Of a stretch of DNA of 64,000 bases, positions 36,741 through 45,088 are shown in pieces. Made by a program: the position numbers and the translations under genes. Each line of letters begins with the position of its first letter. The stretch's first letter is position 1. The stretch covers positions 1-64,000 of the forward strand of contig NZ_DS999541.1 in the NCBI RefSeq assembly GCF_000159015.1. The letters run 5' to 3'. The DNA comes from Gleimia coleocanis DSM 15436 (lineage in GTDB: Bacteria > Actinomycetota > Actinomycetes > Actinomycetales > Actinomycetaceae). A model generated the notes under the pieces. It did no database searches and was not told the origin of the DNA. It saw only the letters and a list, made by a program, of their open reading frames with translations.

Positions 36741-36982
36741 TGGTGTGTTCCGCGGGTAAACTCTATAACCCGTGGCACGTTTAATAACTCTACCGGACTT
36801 AGCTGGTAACAAGCAAATTGCAAACCTGTGTTCCCAGCCACAGCTTTATTGAGTCAAAGTTAAATTCTGTGTACACAGGCGGTTTATGGCAGTCAAGTTA
36901 TCCACAAAATGAGAGAGCTGGACTTCACGCCCTCGGGAAAACCCACTAAAGTCAAGGAAAACCCGCAACGAAAGGAAAAACT

Positions 36983-38101
36983 ATGTGGGACTACCCAGAC
37001 TCAATCAACGCCTACGGAGTCGGCTACGAACTACGCAACTGCGACTTCAACTTCGACCTGGAAACCATCCTGCCGCGCCTGCTACCCGCCAACTACTGCA
37101 GTAACGCAAACCCGCAAAAACCCTGGCACCAAGGAAACCTACACGGGCTACTAACCATGGGCGTATGCATCTACACCGGAAACGTCACCGAAAAACTCCT
37201 CAGTTTCAAAGAACTCAGCAAACACCTACAAACCGAAGCCCAATCAACTGACTTCCAAATCTATGCGCGCCTCAACCTGCATGAAAAAATCACTGCCGAT
37301 GGAGGTATCCAGTTAGCACCCAGCCGCTGGCTCAAGGGGCTTTGGAAAGTAACTAACCTGCCCGGGAATAGCGCAGCCTGTTTCTTTGATGAATTTGAAA
37401 TGAGCCGTATCCTCGCGCAGAAATATGCTGAAACCGGCGTAAACTGGCTGGTGCTTCCGTGGGATGCTGACGCACTCTACCTAGTTAATCCCGCAGAAGT
37501 TGACTGGCTCACCCTAACTGAAGCCATGCGGGAAGAACTTTAAATCGAATACCCCAGCCACCTGCTCAACACCGTCACCGACCAATGGAACCTAATCGAC
37601 GACCCCAGTTTTTGGTTAATCCCACGCTATTCAGCGCTGCGACAGTTCTACATCCTCAACGACGGTGACTGGGCGGAAGTACCACCATTTGGCACAGACT
37701 CAGAAACCTCCATCACGTACATTAACTACCGCAGTCAAGCAATCCTGAACACCTACGCGACCGCAGGGATTAAAAATCTAACACCGCACTATATTTTGCA
37801 TCTGGATGAACTTAGCCTAGTGGTCGCAGAAATTAAAGTAGGGGAGCCAGTTCTGCTTCCACGCTGTGACTGGGTTTCCCTGCCAGACGCGCCCACGCCC
37901 CTTTGCAAACTCGGAGCATTAGAAGCAGTTCTAGGGATCAAGTTGGAACCCACCCCAGATTCCAGCCCGGCTCTCATGCAAATCCCTGCTTTAACCCGGC
38001 GTCAGATTAAAAAGCTACAGCGCCTGGACCAGTGGAAAATTGTTGAAGCCTGCGAAGCTGCGACGAAAGCCCTGCGAGAATATGAGCGTTACGCTAGTTA
38101 A
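36983..38101 (+). pseudogene. Unrecognised gene split by a single in-frame TAA
   Basis: ATG at 36983 with GAAAGGA upstream opens a 186-codon frame (first residues MWDYPDSINAYGVGYELRN) that ends at TAA 37541-37543. The same frame then stays open for 185 more codons to 38101, with no ATG, GTG or TTG until 37796, and with the same protein-like composition (for example WNLIDDPSFWLIPRYSALRQF right after the stop). It reads as one 372-codon gene with a nonsense change, or a case of readthrough. No domain or family was recognised; it lies next to two tRNA genes and overlaps the convergent glycosyltransferase by eight bases, so it may be an acquired gene. Confidence 0.6.
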
Positions 38102-39230
38102 ACACAGTATGGTAAGCCTGCAAATACGCGGGAAGTTGTGCCTCCCAAGAAAGATTTACAGGAGTATTCGCAGCATTATGTTGCAGTTCCCGAAGCTTTT
38201 CAGGATGAGTTTGGAACTCTTCTAAAACCTGAGGTAAAGACGCGTCACTTTCTAACGCAATCCCGTCAAAACCATCAGTTATGAAATCCCCAATACCGTT
38301 ACCGCGCCGGAATAACACCGGCAAGCCAGCGGCACGCGCTTCTAACGCAGCGATTCCAAAAGCTTCAAACTCTACTAACGACACGAAACAATCTGCCTCA
38401 GCATAAGCAGCTGCTAAACGGTAGGCAGAAACTGCTCCGGCAAAATGAATGCTTTTATCCGCGTAGCGGGCTGCTTTGGCAGTGAGCGTCGCTTGCGAAG
38501 CGCCACCCCCATACACAGTGAGTTCCCAAGGGCGGGTAGGGAAAACCTCTAAGAGAGGAGCAATGCGTTTGCGTTTGGAAAGCCGCGCAGCCGTAACTGC
38601 TTTAAAACTACGGTTTTTAGACTTAGGGAACTCTGCAAGAGTTAAGGCTCTTTTCTGTCGCACTGCTTCCCAGTGAGATAAATCCACAGGATTAGGCAAC
38701 ACCAGGGGAGCCTGCTCCTGTGCGAAAGCCCCAGCGGCAGCGCACTTTACTAAAGCCCCACAGGCAGCATTGGAAACCGCACTGAAGTTAAAACCAGCCC
38801 GCAACCACTTACTGAAAGGAACATAAAACCGATACCAAGAAATAGCATCACCCAAATGCGAATGCCAGGTTACTAACGCCCGCTTACCTAACGAAACACA
38901 CAAATCAGCAGCAAGCTTCGCGAAAGGAGACACCATTCCAAAATGAATATGGATAACCTCTGCCCAGCGCAAATGCGGATCTAAAAGTGGTTTAGCAAAA
39001 GGATTAAACGGAAGCCCCAGCGTCCACTTAGTGTCGAAACGGAAAATTTCATACGCTAAGTTTTGGCAACCGCCCTTGGGAAAAGGAAAAGACGCATTCC
39101 CAACTGCCGTCGTAGTGAGAACCCGCACCTCATGCCCAGCCTGCGCTAGAGCATCCGCCAACTGCGCGACATGAGTTTCAATCCCCCCAACGCGCGGTAA
39201 AAAACAGTCTGAAACCAGTGCGATCCGCAC
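38094..39230 (-). CDS. Glycosyltransferase family 4 protein
   Basis: A 378-aa GT-B fold glycosyltransferase. The N-terminus MRIALVSDCFLPRVGGIETHVAQLADALAQAGHEVRVLT is the standard GT4 acceptor-domain start; the donor domain has VTAARLSKRKRIAPLLEV, YGGGA and the EX7E-type FVSLVEFEAFGIAALEARAAGLPVLF. It probably transfers a sugar to a lipid or cell-wall glycan at the inner membrane face; substrates are not predictable. It ends overlapping the interrupted gene and starts six bases after the IclR gene stop, so it is likely co-transcribed with it. Confidence 0.88.
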   Translation of the reverse strand: MRIALVSDCFLPRVGGIETHVAQLADALAQAGHEVRVLTTTAVGNASFPFPKGGCQNLAYEIFRFDTKWTLGLPFNPFAKPLLDPHLRWAEVIHIHFGMVSPFAKLAADLCVSLGKRALVTWHSHLGDAISWYRFYVPFSKWLRAGFNFSAVSNAACGALVKCAAAGAFAQEQAPLVLPNPVDLSHWEAVRQKRALTLAEFPKSKNRSFKAVTAARLSKRKRIAPLLEVFPTRPWELTVYGGGASQATLTAKAARYADKSIHFAGAVSAYRLAAAYAEADCFVSLVEFEAFGIAALEARAAGLPVLFRRGNGIGDFITDGFDGIALESDASLPQVLEEFQTHPEKLRELQHNAANTPVNLSWEAQLPAYLQAYHTVFN

Positions 39231-39236
39231 GAAAGC

Positions 39237-39977
39237 CTACAAGCCAGCTTCTTCAGCGCGACGCAAGAACTCAGACAAACGGTTAGCAGCAGCCACCACC
39301 GAAGGACCAAACTGGCGACCCGGCTGGCGTCCCATGCGCTCAATCGGACCAGAAATAGATAGTGCCGCAATCACCTTGCCACCCGGGCCGCGCACTGGAG
39401 CAGAAACGGAAGCAACCCCTTCTTCACGTTCGCCCACCGACTGAGCCCAGCCACGGCGGCGGACAGAAGAAAGCATAGTCGCATTGAAAGAAGCCCCGTA
39501 TAAACCACGGTGCAGGCGGTCGGGTTCTTCCCACGCCAAAAGAATCTGAGAAGCGGAACCCACCTTCATAGAGAGGGTCGCACCAACTGGAATGGAATCA
39601 CGTAGCCCCATTTGCCGTTCTGCAGCTGCCACACAGATCCGCTGGTCGCCTTGCGCGCGGAAAAGTTGGGTGGATTCCTTAGTGTGGTCACGTAACGCTA
39701 CAAGCACAGGAGTTGCGGAAGCCAACAGCCGGTCCTCGCCAGCTACGGAAGCAAGTTCATTTAAACGTGGCCCTAAAACAAAACGACCTTGCATATCGCG
39801 GGCTACGAACCTGTGGTGTTCGAGCGCAACAGCAAGGCGGTGGGCGGTAGGGCGCGCCAGCTCGGTAGCTGCAACTAACTGAGCTAGGGTAGCGGGCCCG
39901 CTTTCTAAAGCAGAGAGAACTAAGGCGGCTTTATCAAGAACGCCTACACCAGAACCGGTTGATACTTCTTCCTCCAT
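39237..39977 (-). CDS. IclR-family regulator, NdgR/LtbR type
   Basis: A 246-aa regulator with an N-terminal winged helix (VLDKAALVLSALESGPATLAQLVAATELARPTAHRLAVALE, residues about 13-53) and a C-terminal IclR effector domain (about 80-240). The sequence closely resembles NdgR of Streptomyces and LtbR of Corynebacterium, which control leucine and related amino-acid genes, usually from next to leuCD. Here leuCD is absent: the divergent neighbour is murA. A GCCCTCGG copy (40050-40057) lies in the shared upstream region. Function by homology: amino-acid-responsive regulation, possibly of ilv/leu genes elsewhere. Confidence 0.88.
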   Translation of the reverse strand: MEEEVSTGSGVGVLDKAALVLSALESGPATLAQLVAATELARPTAHRLAVALEHHRFVARDMQGRFVLGPRLNELASVAGEDRLLASATPVLVALRDHTKESTQLFRAQGDQRICVAAAERQMGLRDSIPVGATLSMKVGSASQILLAWEEPDRLHRGLYGASFNATMLSSVRRRGWAQSVGEREEGVASVSAPVRGPGGKVIAALSISGPIERMGRQPGRQFGPSVVAAANRLSEFLRRAEEAGL

Positions 39978-40186
39978 ATAGGAAATTATGCCATCTCACT
40001 TTTCGAGATGACAAATCTTTTTTCTAAATCAACTTAAATTTTTCAATTTCCGAGGGCATTTAAGAAACCCTGTAAAGGATGAGAAAAAACTAACGAATGT
40101 TAAGAGGGAAGTTTCTAGATGTAAACGCTACTCTAAGAGACAGAGTAGAATCAGTTATTAGAACTGAAATTTTAAGGAAAGAGACT

Positions 40187-41509
40187 ATGGAACGCATTCT
40201 GCGGGTAAACGGCGGCAAGCCCCTAAATGGTGAAATCACCGTCCGAGGCGCGAAAAACTTCGTCCCTAAAGCAATGGTGGCATCCCTGCTAGGTAACAAA
40301 CCTTCAGTACTATCAAACGTGCCGCTCATCCGCGACGTTGACGTAGTCTCAGAACTCCTCAGCCTACACGGCGTCCACGTAAACTACGACCAGGGTTCCG
40401 GCACTCTGCAGCTAGACCCATCCAACGTAGAAACCGCTCACGTAGCTGACATTGACGCCTTGGCTGGTTCCTCACGTATTCCAATTCTCTTCTGTGGTCC
40501 GTTGCTACACCGCCTGGGTGAAGCCTTCATCCCAGACTTAGGTGGCTGCAACATTGGCGGTCGCCCGATTGACTTCCACCTGGAAACCCTACGTGCTTTC
40601 GGTGCGCGCGTTGAAAAACTAGAAGGCGGGATTCGCCTATCTGCTCCAGACGGCCTACACGGCACCAAGATTCACCTGCCATTCCCATCCGTAGGTGCTA
40701 CGGAACAAACCCTGCTCACAGCAGTCATGGCAGAAGGGCTGACGGAACTCAGCGGCGCAGCAATCGAACCTGAAATCATGGACCTCATTAACGTACTCCA
40801 AAAGATGGGTGCGATTATGAGCGTCGATACTGACCGTACAATCCGCATCGAAGGCGTTAAGGAACTTGGAGGTTTCGTACACACCTCCCTCCCAGACCGC
40901 ATCGAAGCAGCCTCTTGGGCGTCCGCCGCACTCGCAACTCGTGGGAACATTTTCGTCAGAGGCGCACACCAGCCAGACATGACTACCTTCCTTAACACCT
41001 ACCGTAAAGTTGGGGGAGCCTTCGATATCTCTGACGAAGGCATTCGTTTTTGGCATCCAGGTGGCGAACTAAACTCCATCGTTTTAGAAACCAACGTACA
41101 CCCAGGTTTCATGACTGACTGGCAACAACCACTGGTAGTGGCTCTCACTCAAGCGCAGGGGCTGTCAATCGTTCACGAAACCGTCTACGAAAACCGCTTA
41201 GGTTTCACCCGCGCACTGAAAGAAATGGGCGCAAACATTCAAACCTACCGTGAATGCCTTGGCGGCTTACAGTGTCGCTTCGGGCAGAGAAACTTCACGC
41301 ACTCTGCAGTTATTTCTGGTCCAACTCCTCTGCGAGGCGCAGAAATTACCGTTCCAGATCTGCGTGGGGGATTCTCTTACCTGATTGCCGCTTTGGCTGC
41401 CGAAGGCGAATCTCAAGTACACGGCATTGACGTAATTTCACGCGGCTATGAACACTTCATCACCAAACTACGCGCCCTAAACGCTGACGTAGAGTTAATT
41501 ACCCGCTGA
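40187..41509 (+). CDS. murA: UDP-N-acetylglucosamine 1-carboxyvinyltransferase
   Basis: First committed step of peptidoglycan synthesis: adds enolpyruvate from PEP to UDP-GlcNAc. 440 aa. MERILRVNGGKPLNGEITVRGAKN is the typical start, and the active-site Cys lies in DLGGCNIGGRP (the family Cys115 position, so fosfomycin-sensitive by this residue). FPSVGATEQTLLTAVMAEG and the final DLRGGFSYLIAALAAEGES match. ATG 40187 with AAGGAAAG upstream; the frame is open back to 40097 but those 30 residues are not MurA-like. First of a murA-plsC-ddl set. Confidence 0.95.
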   Translation: MERILRVNGGKPLNGEITVRGAKNFVPKAMVASLLGNKPSVLSNVPLIRDVDVVSELLSLHGVHVNYDQGSGTLQLDPSNVETAHVADIDALAGSSRIPILFCGPLLHRLGEAFIPDLGGCNIGGRPIDFHLETLRAFGARVEKLEGGIRLSAPDGLHGTKIHLPFPSVGATEQTLLTAVMAEGLTELSGAAIEPEIMDLINVLQKMGAIMSVDTDRTIRIEGVKELGGFVHTSLPDRIEAASWASAALATRGNIFVRGAHQPDMTTFLNTYRKVGGAFDISDEGIRFWHPGGELNSIVLETNVHPGFMTDWQQPLVVALTQAQGLSIVHETVYENRLGFTRALKEMGANIQTYRECLGGLQCRFGQRNFTHSAVISGPTPLRGAEITVPDLRGGFSYLIAALAAEGESQVHGIDVISRGYEHFITKLRALNADVELITR

Positions 41510-41561
41510 AAACAGGGTTAAGCACTAACTGGGTAGAAACCAGAAGAGGAAGGGGGAAACG

Positions 41562-42281
41562 GTGAGTAAACCACCTGAAGGAATGTACAAATTTGTACTA
41601 ACTGCCTGTCGTCCACTCGTTTATGCAATCACTAAGCGCAACTGGTCCGGACAGGAAAATTTCCCTAAAAACCAGCCGTTCATTGTCATCATGAACCACG
41701 TAACCGAAGCAGACGCGTTCCTGGTTATGCATTTCATCGCTGACGAAGGACATGCAGTGCGCGCCCTCGCGAAAGATTCCCTCTTCCGCGTGCCGGTACT
41801 AAAGACCATTCTGTCCAAATCTGGAATGGTACCTGTCGCTCGTGGAACCTCCCGCAGTGGGGAAGCCTTAGAAGCCGCTAAACGTGCGATCGCAGCCGGT
41901 GAATCCATTGCATTTTTCCCAGAGGGAACTCTCACACAAGACCCAGATTTATGGCCAATGCAATTCAAAACTGGAGCTGCACGCCTGGCTTTAGCAACAG
42001 GAGCACCAGTCATTCCAGTCGCACACTGGGGTGGGCACAACATCATGCACCGCTTCCGTAACTCGCTGGCAAATATTTGGAAACGTCATGATATCCACGT
42101 AATGGCTGGCCCAGCGATTGATCTAAGCGACCTCAACCATGATTCTGAAGACCGTGAAACAGTAGCGGAAGCGAACCGTCGTATGGAAACGGCTATACGT
42201 GAAATGGTGGCGCAACTGCGTGGCGAGCCTGTACCAACTCAAGTGTGGGATCCGAAAACTTCCGCTTATATTCCACTGTAA
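41562..42281 (+). CDS. plsC: 1-acyl-sn-glycerol-3-phosphate acyltransferase
   Basis: A 239-aa membrane-associated acyltransferase making phosphatidic acid. The catalytic motif appears as NHVTEAD (family NHxxxxD, near residue 43), with FFPEGTLTQDPDL (motif III) and APVIPVAHWGG (motif IV). GTG start preceded by GAGGAAGGGG. Placed between murA and ddl as in many actinobacteria, 52 bases after murA. Confidence 0.9.
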   Translation: MSKPPEGMYKFVLTACRPLVYAITKRNWSGQENFPKNQPFIVIMNHVTEADAFLVMHFIADEGHAVRALAKDSLFRVPVLKTILSKSGMVPVARGTSRSGEALEAAKRAIAAGESIAFFPEGTLTQDPDLWPMQFKTGAARLALATGAPVIPVAHWGGHNIMHRFRNSLANIWKRHDIHVMAGPAIDLSDLNHDSEDRETVAEANRRMETAIREMVAQLRGEPVPTQVWDPKTSAYIPL

Positions 42282-42305
42282 TAAACCACAGAAAAGGTGA
42301 GTGAA

Positions 42306-43418
42306 ATGACTGAAAACACTGTAAAGACTCGCGTTATGCTACTTTTTGGTGGTCGCAGTGGGGAACACATGATTTCTTGTGCTACTGCTTCTGCGGTGAT
42401 GGCAGCGATTGATCGGGAACGTTTTGAAGTAGTCCCAGTTGGCATTACTTTAGAAGGACAATGGGTGCCTGCGCTGGATGATCCACAGCACTATGCGTTA
42501 AAGGACGGAGAAGGTGCGTTTGTGGAGGCACAGGGCACTCAGGTGGCGTTTTTAGCGGGCACCAACCGACTGGTGGAATTTTCTGCTTCGAACCCGGAAG
42601 TTTTTAAAGATTTGGGTGAAGTTGATGTAGTTTTCCCACTGTTGCATGGCCCTTTTGGGGAAGACGGTACTATCCAGGGGTTGTTGGATACCGCGGACGT
42701 GCGTTACGTTGGTTGCGGTTTGACGGCTTCTGCGGCGGGAATGGATAAGCATTTAACAAAGACGATTATCCAGCAGGCGGGGATTCCAGTTGGTCGTTGG
42801 GAACTCATTACTGATCGTCAATGGTTGCAAGATCGTGAGGGCTGCTTGGAACGTATTAAGGCTTTAGGGGAGGTTGTTTTCGTGAAGCCTAACCGGGCTG
42901 GGTCTTCTGTGGGAATTACTCGCGTAGCTGATTTTACGCAGTTGGAAGCGGCGGTTGAGGAAGCGCGTCGGCATGATCCACGTGTGATTGTAGAGGCAGC
43001 AACTCCGGGTCGTGAGTTGGAATGTGGTGTCTTGGAATTCTTAGATGGTCCACGTGCTTCTGCTGTTGGTGAGATTACGGTTAGTGGCGCAGATTTTTAT
43101 GATTTTGAAACTAAGTACCAAGATCCGGATGCAGTTTCTCTTTCCATTCCTGCTGATATTCCCGAGGGCGTGCGAATGCGTCTGCAGGAAGCGGCGGTGA
43201 AGGTTTTTGACGCTTTGGGATGTGAAGGGTTGTCTCGAGTAGACTTCTTCTACAATGAGGAAACTGATGAGCTGTCCCTGAATGAAATTAATACGATGCC
43301 GGGCTTTACTCCGTTTTCTATGTATCCAACGATGTGGCAGCAGCAGGGGCTTTCCTATCCAGAGTTGGTTACGCATCTGATTGACATGGCGCTTACTCGT
43401 CGTGTTGGACTGCGCTAA
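42306..43418 (+). CDS. ddl: D-alanine:D-alanine ligase
   Basis: Makes the D-Ala-D-Ala dipeptide for peptidoglycan. About 370 aa with the ATP-grasp order: LFGGRSGEHMISCATA at the start, FPLLHGPFGEDGTIQGLLD, VFVKPNRAGSSVGITRV, REL.CGVLE, and SRVDFFYNEETDELSLNEINTMPGFTPFSMYP, where the Mg ligands lie in DFF and NEIN. A GTG at 42297 is a possible alternative start; ATG 42306 has AAGGTGAG about five bases upstream. 24 bases after plsC, so probably co-transcribed. Confidence 0.95.
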   Translation: MTENTVKTRVMLLFGGRSGEHMISCATASAVMAAIDRERFEVVPVGITLEGQWVPALDDPQHYALKDGEGAFVEAQGTQVAFLAGTNRLVEFSASNPEVFKDLGEVDVVFPLLHGPFGEDGTIQGLLDTADVRYVGCGLTASAAGMDKHLTKTIIQQAGIPVGRWELITDRQWLQDREGCLERIKALGEVVFVKPNRAGSSVGITRVADFTQLEAAVEEARRHDPRVIVEAATPGRELECGVLEFLDGPRASAVGEITVSGADFYDFETKYQDPDAVSLSIPADIPEGVRMRLQEAAVKVFDALGCEGLSRVDFFYNEETDELSLNEINTMPGFTPFSMYPTMWQQQGLSYPELVTHLIDMALTRRVGLR

Positions 43419-43498
43419 GCTAGTATTAAATGCTTTTACAATAGGACGATTGGGTTAAAAATAGCTTAATGTGTAGCTATTTAAACTAAGGTAGAGAT

Positions 43499-44410
43499 AT
43501 GAAACCACGCGTAACGCTTGTAACCTCGAAAGAAATGCCAAACCTATATTCAGATGAAGCTGGTCTGGTTGACCTGCTAGCTGAACGAGGCTGTGACCCA
43601 CAGATTAAATGCTGGGATGACCCAGAAGTAGACTGGGCTGAAGCTGGTCTGGTAGTGATCCGTTCTGTATCTGACTACGCAACTCGTCGTGAAGAATTTT
43701 TAGCTTGGGCGCGTTCTGTCCCACGTCTACTTAATCATCCTGACGTGTTGGAATGGAACACTGATAAGCATTATCTGCAGGTATTGGAAAAGTATGGTTT
43801 GCCAATTATTCCAACTACTTGGATTGAGGTGAGGGACAACCTTTCCAAGCACCGTGTGCATTCTCGTTTCCCCGCTTTACAAGACTTCGTTATTAAACCA
43901 GCGGTTTCTTCTGGTCTGCGAGATATTGGTCGTTACTCTGCGATTAAGCCAGCTTCCCGTCAGGCAGCCGTTCTGCACGTGATGGATCTGCTGGAAAGTG
44001 GTCGTGACGTCATGTTGCAGCGTTACCGTGAAGAAATTGATACTCAGGGCGAAATATCCCTAGTGTTCTTTAATGGTTTGGTTTCTCACGCTGTAGAAAA
44101 GAAAGCAATGCTGCACCCAGCTGAGGTGACTGACGCAGCAATGCATGAAACCCTCTCTGTAGCACGTGAAGCAACCGCTGAAGAATGGGCTTGGGGTGAG
44201 CAGATTCGCCGTGCCGTACACGCTTACGTGAAGGAACGTCTGGGTCGGGACGAGCAGTTCTTGTTTAATCGGGTTGATATCGTTCCTGACGGTAAGGGGT
44301 CTTTCATGGTGATGGAGGTTTCCCTGGTGGACGCTCAGCTTTACTTGAACTCTTCCCCGGAGGCATTGCGTAACTTCGCCGACGCGATTTCTGTGCGTGC
44401 TCACTGGTGA
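43499..44410 (+). CDS. ATP-grasp fold protein of unknown substrate
   Basis: A 303-aa protein resembling RimK-type/DcsG ATP-grasp enzymes. The opening WDDPEVDWAEAGLVVIRSVSDYATRREEFLAWA is typical of this family; FVIKPAVSSGL and MLQRYREEIDTQGEISLVFFNGL carry the ATP-binding Lys and adenine-contact region, and LFNRVDIVPDGKGSFMVMEVSLVDAQLYL the metal site. Relatives ligate amino acids or make amide bonds in peptide and antibiotic pathways; no substrate can be named. It follows ddl by 80 bases with its own terminator downstream. Confidence 0.82.
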   Translation: MKPRVTLVTSKEMPNLYSDEAGLVDLLAERGCDPQIKCWDDPEVDWAEAGLVVIRSVSDYATRREEFLAWARSVPRLLNHPDVLEWNTDKHYLQVLEKYGLPIIPTTWIEVRDNLSKHRVHSRFPALQDFVIKPAVSSGLRDIGRYSAIKPASRQAAVLHVMDLLESGRDVMLQRYREEIDTQGEISLVFFNGLVSHAVEKKAMLHPAEVTDAAMHETLSVAREATAEEWAWGEQIRRAVHAYVKERLGRDEQFLFNRVDIVPDGKGSFMVMEVSLVDAQLYLNSSPEALRNFADAISVRAHW

Positions 44411-44426
44411 GTTTGCCTTGCTTTTG

Positions 44427-44456
44427 AAGTGGCGGGAGGTGTTCCTCCCGCCACTT
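44427..44456. terminator. Terminator after the ATP-grasp gene
   Basis: AAGTGGCGGGAGG (44427-44439), loop TGTT, CCTCCCGCCACTT (44444-44456): a 13-bp perfect stem followed by TTGTTCT. Confidence 0.85.
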
Positions 44457-44483
44457 TTGTTCTGTGGACTTTGCGTGCGAAAT

Positions 44484-44529
44484 CAAGTTCACGCGCAGGG
44501 GAAACGTGGGAAAGCAAGTTCGCGCGCAG
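44484..44529 (+). repeat. Direct repeat CAAGTTC(A/G)CGCGCAG
   Basis: Two 15-bp copies (44484-44498 and 44515-44529), differing at one base, 31 bases apart between the ATP-grasp gene and tRNA-His. A related AAGTTCGCGCG occurs in the ndk terminator at 54355. Function unknown. Confidence 0.45.
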
Positions 44530-44618
44530 ATATTGAGTAATGCAGGTAACAGAGTGGATAATTTGTGTTTCTAAATAGAAACCTGCTAATCTTTTATCTG
44601 TTGTCACAAAACAACGAT

Positions 44619-44692
44619 GGTGGCTGTAGTTCAGCTGGTAGAGCACCTGGTTGTGGTCCAGGACGTCGCGGGTTCGAGTCCCGTCAGCCACC
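44619..44692 (+). tRNA. tRNA-His (GTG)
   Basis: Cloverleaf with the extra 5' G (44619) paired to C73, acceptor GTGGCTG with CAGCCAC, D arm TTCAGCTGGTAGAG, anticodon stem CCTGG/CCAGG with loop TTGTGGT (anticodon GTG), T arm GCGGGTTCGAGTCCCGT. CCA is not encoded (CCGG follows). Confidence 0.95.
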
Positions 44693-44698
44693 CGGCTA

Positions 44699-44728
44699 AT
44701 CGCCTCAGAGAAATCTGAGGCGATTTTT
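44699..44728 (+). terminator. tRNA-His terminator
   Basis: ATCGCCTCAGA (44699-44709), GAAA loop, TCTGAGGCGAT (44714-44724), then T-run to 44728. An 11-bp perfect stem six bases after the tRNA. Confidence 0.85.
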
Positions 44729-44750
44729 CATTACGGAGAATGTTCTGCGG

Positions 44751-44780
44751 TTGCTGAACTAAACCAAAAGTCGCTAAGAT
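44751..44780 (+). promoter_or_regulatory. Promoter of the ileS T-box transcript
   Basis: TTGCTG (44751-44756) and TAAGAT (44775-44780), spaced 18 bases, directly upstream of the T-box leader. The predicted transcription start is near 44788, giving a leader of about 300 bases. Confidence 0.55.
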
Positions 44781-44789
44781 AAAACTGGT

Positions 44790-45080
44790 TATGACTCGGC
44801 CAGTATGACTAACACCCACACTGGGTATCACCGACGAGCCTCTGGAAGAACAGCGAAGTAGCGCAGATAGTTCTGAAAAACAGCAACTCTGCCAAACCAC
44901 AACGCCAATTAGAACCAGACGGGTAAGCCCGAAACAGCTGTCATTAAGCGGCTTTTGTGAAACTGCAGAAGCAAGCGAGGTGGTACCGCGCAGCGATACT
45001 GATACCAGTACGCGACGTCCTCGGAAAAGAAGAATAAGCGCAAACGCTGGCAGGCTAACAAGCCCGCCCTACCGAGGACG
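44790..45080 (+). ncRNA. T-box riboswitch (ileS leader, translational type)
   Basis: The conserved T-box stretch GCGAGGTGGTACCGCG spans 44975-44990; its TGG pairs with the CCA end of uncharged tRNA. The stem I region (about 44795-44860) contains ATC (44827-44829), a good candidate specifier codon for tRNA-Ile(GAT). Instead of a terminator with a T-run, CGTCCTCGG (45016-45024) pairs with CCGAGGACG (45072-45080), covering GAGGA at 45074-45078, the likely ribosome binding site of ileS (ATG 45089). This fits the actinobacterial class in which uncharged tRNA frees the ribosome binding site. Folding of the middle stems was not worked out. Confidence 0.85.
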
Positions 45081-45088
45081 AAAAAGGA

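Noticed and set aside
36909-37154. Open frame overlapping the start of the interrupted gene in another frame
   Set aside because: It has a poor start context and Thr/Asn-rich composition; the frame from 36983 has the ribosome binding site and the better protein.
40097-40186. 30-residue N-terminal extension of MurA
   Set aside because: Not similar to MurA, and a good ribosome binding site precedes the ATG at 40187.
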